Shown: positions 19,078 to 23,039 of the stretch, piece by piece | Position numbering within the stretch: position 1 is the stretch's first letter | How the letters are laid out: each line of letters opens with the position of its first letter | Assembly: GCF_000143415.4 (NCBI RefSeq) | Contig: NW_003314262.1 | Span: 2,435,480-2,458,518, forward strand | Origin: Selaginella moellendorffii | Lineage: Eukaryota; Streptophyta; Lycopodiopsida; Selaginellales; Selaginellaceae | Direction of reading: 5' to 3' | DNA: 23,039 bases | Program-made: the position numbers and the translations under genes | The notes under the pieces: model-generated | What the model was told of the DNA's origin: nothing | Seen by the model: the letters and a program-made list of their open reading frames with translations, nothing else | Databases searched by the model: none

Positions 19078-19222
19078 TCGAAACATCAGCCGGACCTCGC
19101 TCCTTTGCATCCCGAAGCTGACGAAGTAGTCCACCTTCCTGGTCAGCCTAACTTCAGAGGCGACGATCTGGGGAATGCTGGGAAGGATCGGCACCTCGTA
19201 ACGGTAGTTGGATCGTTTCGAG
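19078..19222 (-). pseudogene. Possible mTERF-like fragment (minus strand)
   Basis: Host-like codon use and a good mTERF repeat pattern: PILPSIPQIVASEVRLTRKV then DYFVSFGMQRSEVRLMFRKN, closely following P-x-I-L-x-x-S-x-x-x-x-L-x-x-K-V-x-x-F-x-x-x-G-x-x-x-x-x-V-x-x-M-x-x-x-x-P. It ends in TGA. A CTGGTGTAG acceptor-like site lies just upstream, so it may be a stranded exon. It lies between the F-box promoter and retroelement sequence. Confidence 0.45.
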
Positions 19223-19299
19223 CTACACCAGACATGGATCCAATTGTGAGGAAGATTGTTTCGCTTTACTTTTGTTTCGTTTTGCAGATTACCATGGCA

Positions 19300-20045
19300 G
19301 GTGAAAAGCATCATGGAGCTTCGTCGAAGCAACTTCAGAGCAGAATAACTCTGCAATATCCTTAGCTGATTTTGGGAATAAAACGACCAACTTTGGAGAA
19401 GCGATCCGAACCAATGGCAATCCCATGAAGAAATCCATACTAATGCTGTCAAATGGGCCATTAGCGACTAGAAGGGATGAAGCAACCCTGGAGTTGGAAC
19501 CGTCTCATGCTTTGTCTGCTGACACACCAAGCATTCACAAACCCATTACTTCACCTCCTTCTGCATCCCCTTCCAATAAAACCTGGTTTTGATCACCGAG
19601 ATGCATTCACGAAAAACTTGACTTTGGATACGGGTTGCCAGCAGATAACGTCTGACAAGCAGAGGCAAGAGTTGGATCCTCAAGATATCTTCCCGAATTG
19701 CCTGCAGAAACTCAGGTTGCTGGCGGGAAACATCATACATTGCAGATCCTTTTGGTTTTGCAGGAATGATGTTGGAATTACCTGGCTTATACTCAATGGT
19801 ATAGTCAAGTGATTGGAGCTCCTCAATCCAATGACGTTGCTTCTTGTTGAGATGATTCTAGTCCAAAAGAAAACATAGACTAAGATGATCAACACGTAGG
19901 CAAAAGTGACAAAAAGAAAGATAGTGGTGCTGCTTTCGAATAGCATGAAGCACTGTTGTCATCTCTTGTTCATAGACGGCCATGCGGGATTCCACAAGAG
20001 AAAATCAGTGACTCTCAAAGGCAATAAACTGTCGGTGTTAGGAAG
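19300..20045 (-). pseudogene. Ty3/gypsy RNase H and integrase fragment
   Basis: Minus-strand translation in several frames gives, in order, MAVYEQEMTTVLHAIRKQHH (about 19924-19983) and RVDHLSL of RNase H, QRHWIEELQSLDYTIEYKPG, then TRFYWKGMQKEV of the integrase zinc-binding region (from about 19550) and MDFFMGLPLVR with KLVVLFPKS of the integrase core (about 19370-19435). The order is that of a Ty3/gypsy pol gene. Stops and frameshifts break every domain. The reverse transcriptase expected upstream (at higher coordinates) is missing; instead a plus-strand gag lies there. Confidence 0.7.
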
Positions 20046-20234
20046 TGTCTCATTGTCTTTCTTGGATGGTTTTGGCCTGGACAGTTTAGACTTGGTGAGC
20101 AAGGTATAGCAAGGATTCCTCATAAAAGGAAGGAGAACACAGTACGGAAGGTATGTTATATTTTTTGGGGTTTTCTTTTCTTCTCTCCCCTCTTCCGATT
20201 TCTCTCTTTTCCTCCTCAGCAAGGATCGATAATC

Positions 20235-21345
20235 CAGCAATTGGAATCGACCATGCAAGCATTAACCGAGCAGAATCTTCTGCACCAGCAGCAGGTCACA
20301 GCTACAATCTGGGATATGCAAGTTTCAGTCTAGTCATTAGTGGATCGATAGGATGAGAGCATAGCAGCGATGTGTCTTTTAGTGGAGAAGCAGCAGACCT
20401 TGGAATCTCGGCTTGAGGAGCTCCAGGTTACTTCTTCGCACAAGAGGCTAAGCGGGGAATTGCCAGTGATACCGCCACAATGGGGAGAGAGAACTTGCCC
20501 CTTTCCAGAGCGTCATGTGAGGCCATGGTATGAGGAATTACGGGAGAAGATGAAGATGGAAGATCCAAGGGTGGTGAGTACAATCCTACAACCATCTTTC
20601 TTGTCCAGGAGTCACGGGTTGTTGGGGAGAATGCCGTTCTCTTCCTCGGCGGCAAAATGGGATAAGGACAAATTTCAGTTGCCAACTTATGGAGGTGAGA
20701 ACGATTGACATAAGCTTTTGGAATGGATTTGTTGCCATGAGAGAAACTTCATGATGCGTGAACCTTGGGAGGTGGAAAAAGTACCCTTGGTGGCCAATTA
20801 TTTCACAGATTTGGCTTTTAAGTGGTATAACAGCTTGGAGTGGGCAAGAGTGTTTCTGGATTGGGAAACATTCAAAACCATGCTTACTAAGGAATTTCTG
20901 CTCTTTTCAGTCCAGGACCTTCCGTTCAACAAACTTTGTGATCTACAGTACCATCCACGAACACAGACTTTACAGGCTTTTAATAGGGAATGGCTACAAG
21001 CAAAGTTTGGTGTGGATGATATTCCTAGTTCAATGCTATGTAGCTGCTTTACCCACGTCAATGGGAGCTGACATAGCTCAAATGTCCCCTTCATCCATTT
21101 GTCAAGCCATACAACTGGCTTTGAATGCAGATCTCAAATATAAGGAGTGGGAGTCAACAAGTAAACCACATCCTGATTGGCCTCATCTACAACCTCGGAG
21201 CATGGTGGAAATCAGCAAGCCATCAAGCAATGGATTATCATCAACTGCAGGGAAACAGGTGCCATTTTCATCCACGTCACTTTACAATGTAATCCTACTT
21301 TCTTCACACCCGGGTCTGAAAGATGCAACTCAGCTGTCTTTTTTT
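20235..21345 (+). pseudogene. Ty3/gypsy gag fragment, opposite in strand to the neighbouring pol pieces
   Basis: An N-terminal Gln/Glu-rich helical part (QQLESTMQALTEQNLL, two stops) leads into a frame that starts with ATG at 20370 and is open to 21071 except for one TGA at 20706-20708. Gag features are KFQLPTYGGEND before the stop and LLEWICCHERNFM after it, VANYFTDLAFKWYNSLEW, DWETFKTMLTKEF and QTLQAFNREWLQAKF, matching the retrotransposon-gag pattern F-x-G ... A-x-x-W-y ... W-x-x-F-k-x-x-L ... F. A frameshift near 21060 moves to a frame reading SMGADIAQMSPSSICQAIQL. Relatively few lesions suggest it is younger than other relics here. Confidence 0.65.
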
Positions 21346-21450
21346 TCTTGAAGGTACAAAAGAAAGGAAAGTTCGGGCTCCTTCCAAAAAGCTCTCTACC
21401 ATCTCTAGCAACCCTTTGTGTCTATGATAGATCAAGCACTCATTACCACC

Positions 21451-22205
21451 TCATAAAAGTCTCCGACACTGGGATGTGGTTACATGCTGAATTTGTTGCT
21501 TTGGTGGCACCCCTAACCATTCAACATGTTGTCCCTCAAAGGTGAAGGCTAATTGTTGAGTAGCAAAGTTTATGGTGATATCACCAAAACGTTCAAGAGT
21601 CTGAACTCCCAAAATGAAGTCAATGGCCCCCATGTGCATGACATAAAAGTGCTCCACTAGCATGAAGTTGTCACCACCAAGTGACAAGATACAATCTCAT
21701 TCACTCGGATAACTCCCCTATTGGCAATCTCCACATCCAATGGAATTGGAGCTGGTTTGGTTGTCAAGCGAAGTTTGGTCAGTGAACAAGTCTTCACAAA
21801 GGAATGTGAAGCTCCTGAGTCTACTAACGCAAATGCTTGATGACCTGAAACTGTTCCTATTACCCAAATGCACTATGGTCCTGTCTTCCCCAAGAAAGAT
21901 GGTAGTGAAATGGTAGCTCCTAATGTGGCTTCTTCTCTTGGAATTTGAGATAACACTTCCCCCTCCCAAAAAAAATCTCTTGTCCTAAGTCCAAGTCCTC
22001 AAAAGCCACAGGAATGAGATCTCCCTTGCCGTTCTGTTGGAACTGAATACTTGTCAACCTGCCCCTACTTGCTCCTGGTTGCTGACCTGTTCGAGCCTTA
22101 CAAACCTGTCTATATCCCTGTTCCCATTTTGCTCCACAATCAAAATACTTGCCCAACTTCATATCTTCCAATCATTTGAGCCACTCTTGTGGGGGAAGTG
22201 TCGCG
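21451..22205 (-). pseudogene. Ty3/gypsy zinc-knuckle and aspartic protease fragment
   Basis: From right to left on minus: LPPQEWLKWLEDMKLGKYFD then CGAKWEQGY (about 22120-22205), a degraded gag CCHC knuckle with only part of the Cys/His set; then HQAFALVDSGASHSFVKTCS with the catalytic DSGA at 21810-21821; then, after a frameshift near 21690, GAIDFILGVQTLERFGDITI, the second protease motif. Domain order is normal for a gypsy element. The sequence then meets the plus-strand gag instead of a reverse transcriptase. Confidence 0.72.
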
Positions 22206-23039
22206 AATGTGATTTCGGGTATCGAAAGTTATCTGTCGGCTAATCCTTTCGGATATTATTTCCTTACTGTTACAATGGTAGGAGGTCGGTATTGCTAGAA
22301 CCATTATCAGTTCCCACTTGAGCTAGTTGAGAAATTGGATAAACATAAGATACGAACCCTATATATTTCTTGCTAAGCATACTCGGTTTGGTTTGAAAAA
22401 CTTATGTCATTGGCTTGCACTTGTTAGTATCAAAAACCCTTGTGTAAGGAACCGACTTCCCGAGATGTCGTAGGCTAAAGGATCCCCAAAAGCTTGACCG
22501 AAATGACAAAGAGTTCATCGGATGGGACCAAGTCGAGGATCGAGTCCAAGACCGACTCTAGGACCGAGTTCGAGATAGAGTCTGGAATCGAGTCCGAGAC
22601 TGACTCGGGGACCGAGTTCGAGTCCGAGTTCGAGACCGAGTTCGAGACGGAGTCCGAGATCTGAAATCGGGTCTGAGACCAAGTCCGAGGTCGAGTCCGA
22701 GGTCGAGTCCGAGATCGGGTCCGAGATCGAGTCCGAGATTGAGTTCGAGACCGAATCCGAAGTCGGATCTGAAATCGGGTCCGAGATCGAGCCAGAGACT
22801 AAGTCCAAATACTAATACGGGTCAAGGGGTGAAAGCCCAAAGCGTGCGTCTCCCAGGGGGGGGGGGGGGGGGGGGCTGTAGGGGGTTCCAAAAGTATAGT
22901 AGGGATAGTGAGGTCTAGGTGCAACACTTGCTTTAAGACGCCAAGGTGAAACACCATGGCCTAACGGCCCGATATAGGTACCTCTACCCCCCATTTCCAT
23001 CCCGAAGGGAAGGCTTAAGCCCCTAAGAAGGGCGAGGTC
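22195..23039 (-). repeat. Right copy of the window-end repeat, inverted relative to the left copy
   Basis: Contains the reverse complements of the left landmarks: TTGTGTAAGGAACC (about 22440), TAGGCTAAAGGATCCCC (about 22470-22486), the minisatellite (22513-22803), GGGTCAAGGGGTGAAAG (about 22820-22836) and a run of 20 G (22856-22875). It is more complete than the left copy, which lacks the part matching 22195-22440. It directly abuts the minus-strand zinc-knuckle/protease relic, so it may be the 5' end of that element (LTR or leader), as inference. Confidence 0.75.
22513..22803. repeat. Hexanucleotide-based minisatellite, right copy
   Basis: About 290 bp of GAGTCC/GAGATC/GAGTTC-type units, the reverse complement of those at 172-448. 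Confidence 0.85.

Noticed and set aside
1-23039. CRISPR array, bacterial operon or phage-type system
   Set aside because: No direct repeats with unique spacers; spliced genes, plant families and a eukaryotic tRNA show this is nuclear plant DNA.

Overview
The window looks like nuclear DNA of a land plant, most likely a seedless vascular plant such as Selaginella. This is inference. The basis is very compact genes with introns of about 50-113 nt, plant-specific families (NAC, plant-type NF-YC, DUF674-like and mTERF-like fragments), telo-box motifs near several starts, and a gene that reads as TEDC1. TEDC1 is a partner of delta/epsilon-tubulin, expected only in lineages that still build centrioles or basal bodies for swimming sperm.

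Layout. At 1-530 there is a poly-C tract and a hexamer-based minisatellite. The same structure lies inverted at 22195-23039, and a diverged partial copy sits at 15920-16390. From about 640 to 1575 is a dead pogo/Tigger-type transposase, followed by AT-rich sequence with little readable content. From 4762 to 5990 an unidentified minus-strand candidate gene lies head to head with a decayed SFT2-like membrane-traffic gene.

The gene island is 6043-11783. It holds an intronless Crinkler/RHS-like P-loop NTPase (minus), TEDC1 (plus, 3 exons), a NAC transcription factor (minus, 3 exons) and an NF-YC histone-fold subunit (plus, 6 exons). The genes alternate in strand, giving two divergent promoters (7717-7864 and 10096-10715) and one tight convergent end (9301-9338). 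A tRNA-Pro(TGG) gene follows at 12439-12510, then two copies of a DUF674-like pseudogene (about 12638-13050 and 13954-14490).

From 14560 to the end most DNA is degraded mobile-element sequence: a MULE transposase fragment, the internal end-repeat copy, and a rearranged Ty3/gypsy element with gag on plus but zinc knuckle/protease and RNase H/integrase on minus. One intact gene sits in this part: an F-box gene (minus, 17512-18923) whose start codon appears to be split by a 50-nt intron. mTERF-like fragments lie on both sides of it.

No operon-like pathway links these genes. All exon structures were read by eye from splice signals and protein family motifs. Species, expression and exact transposon borders could not be tested.
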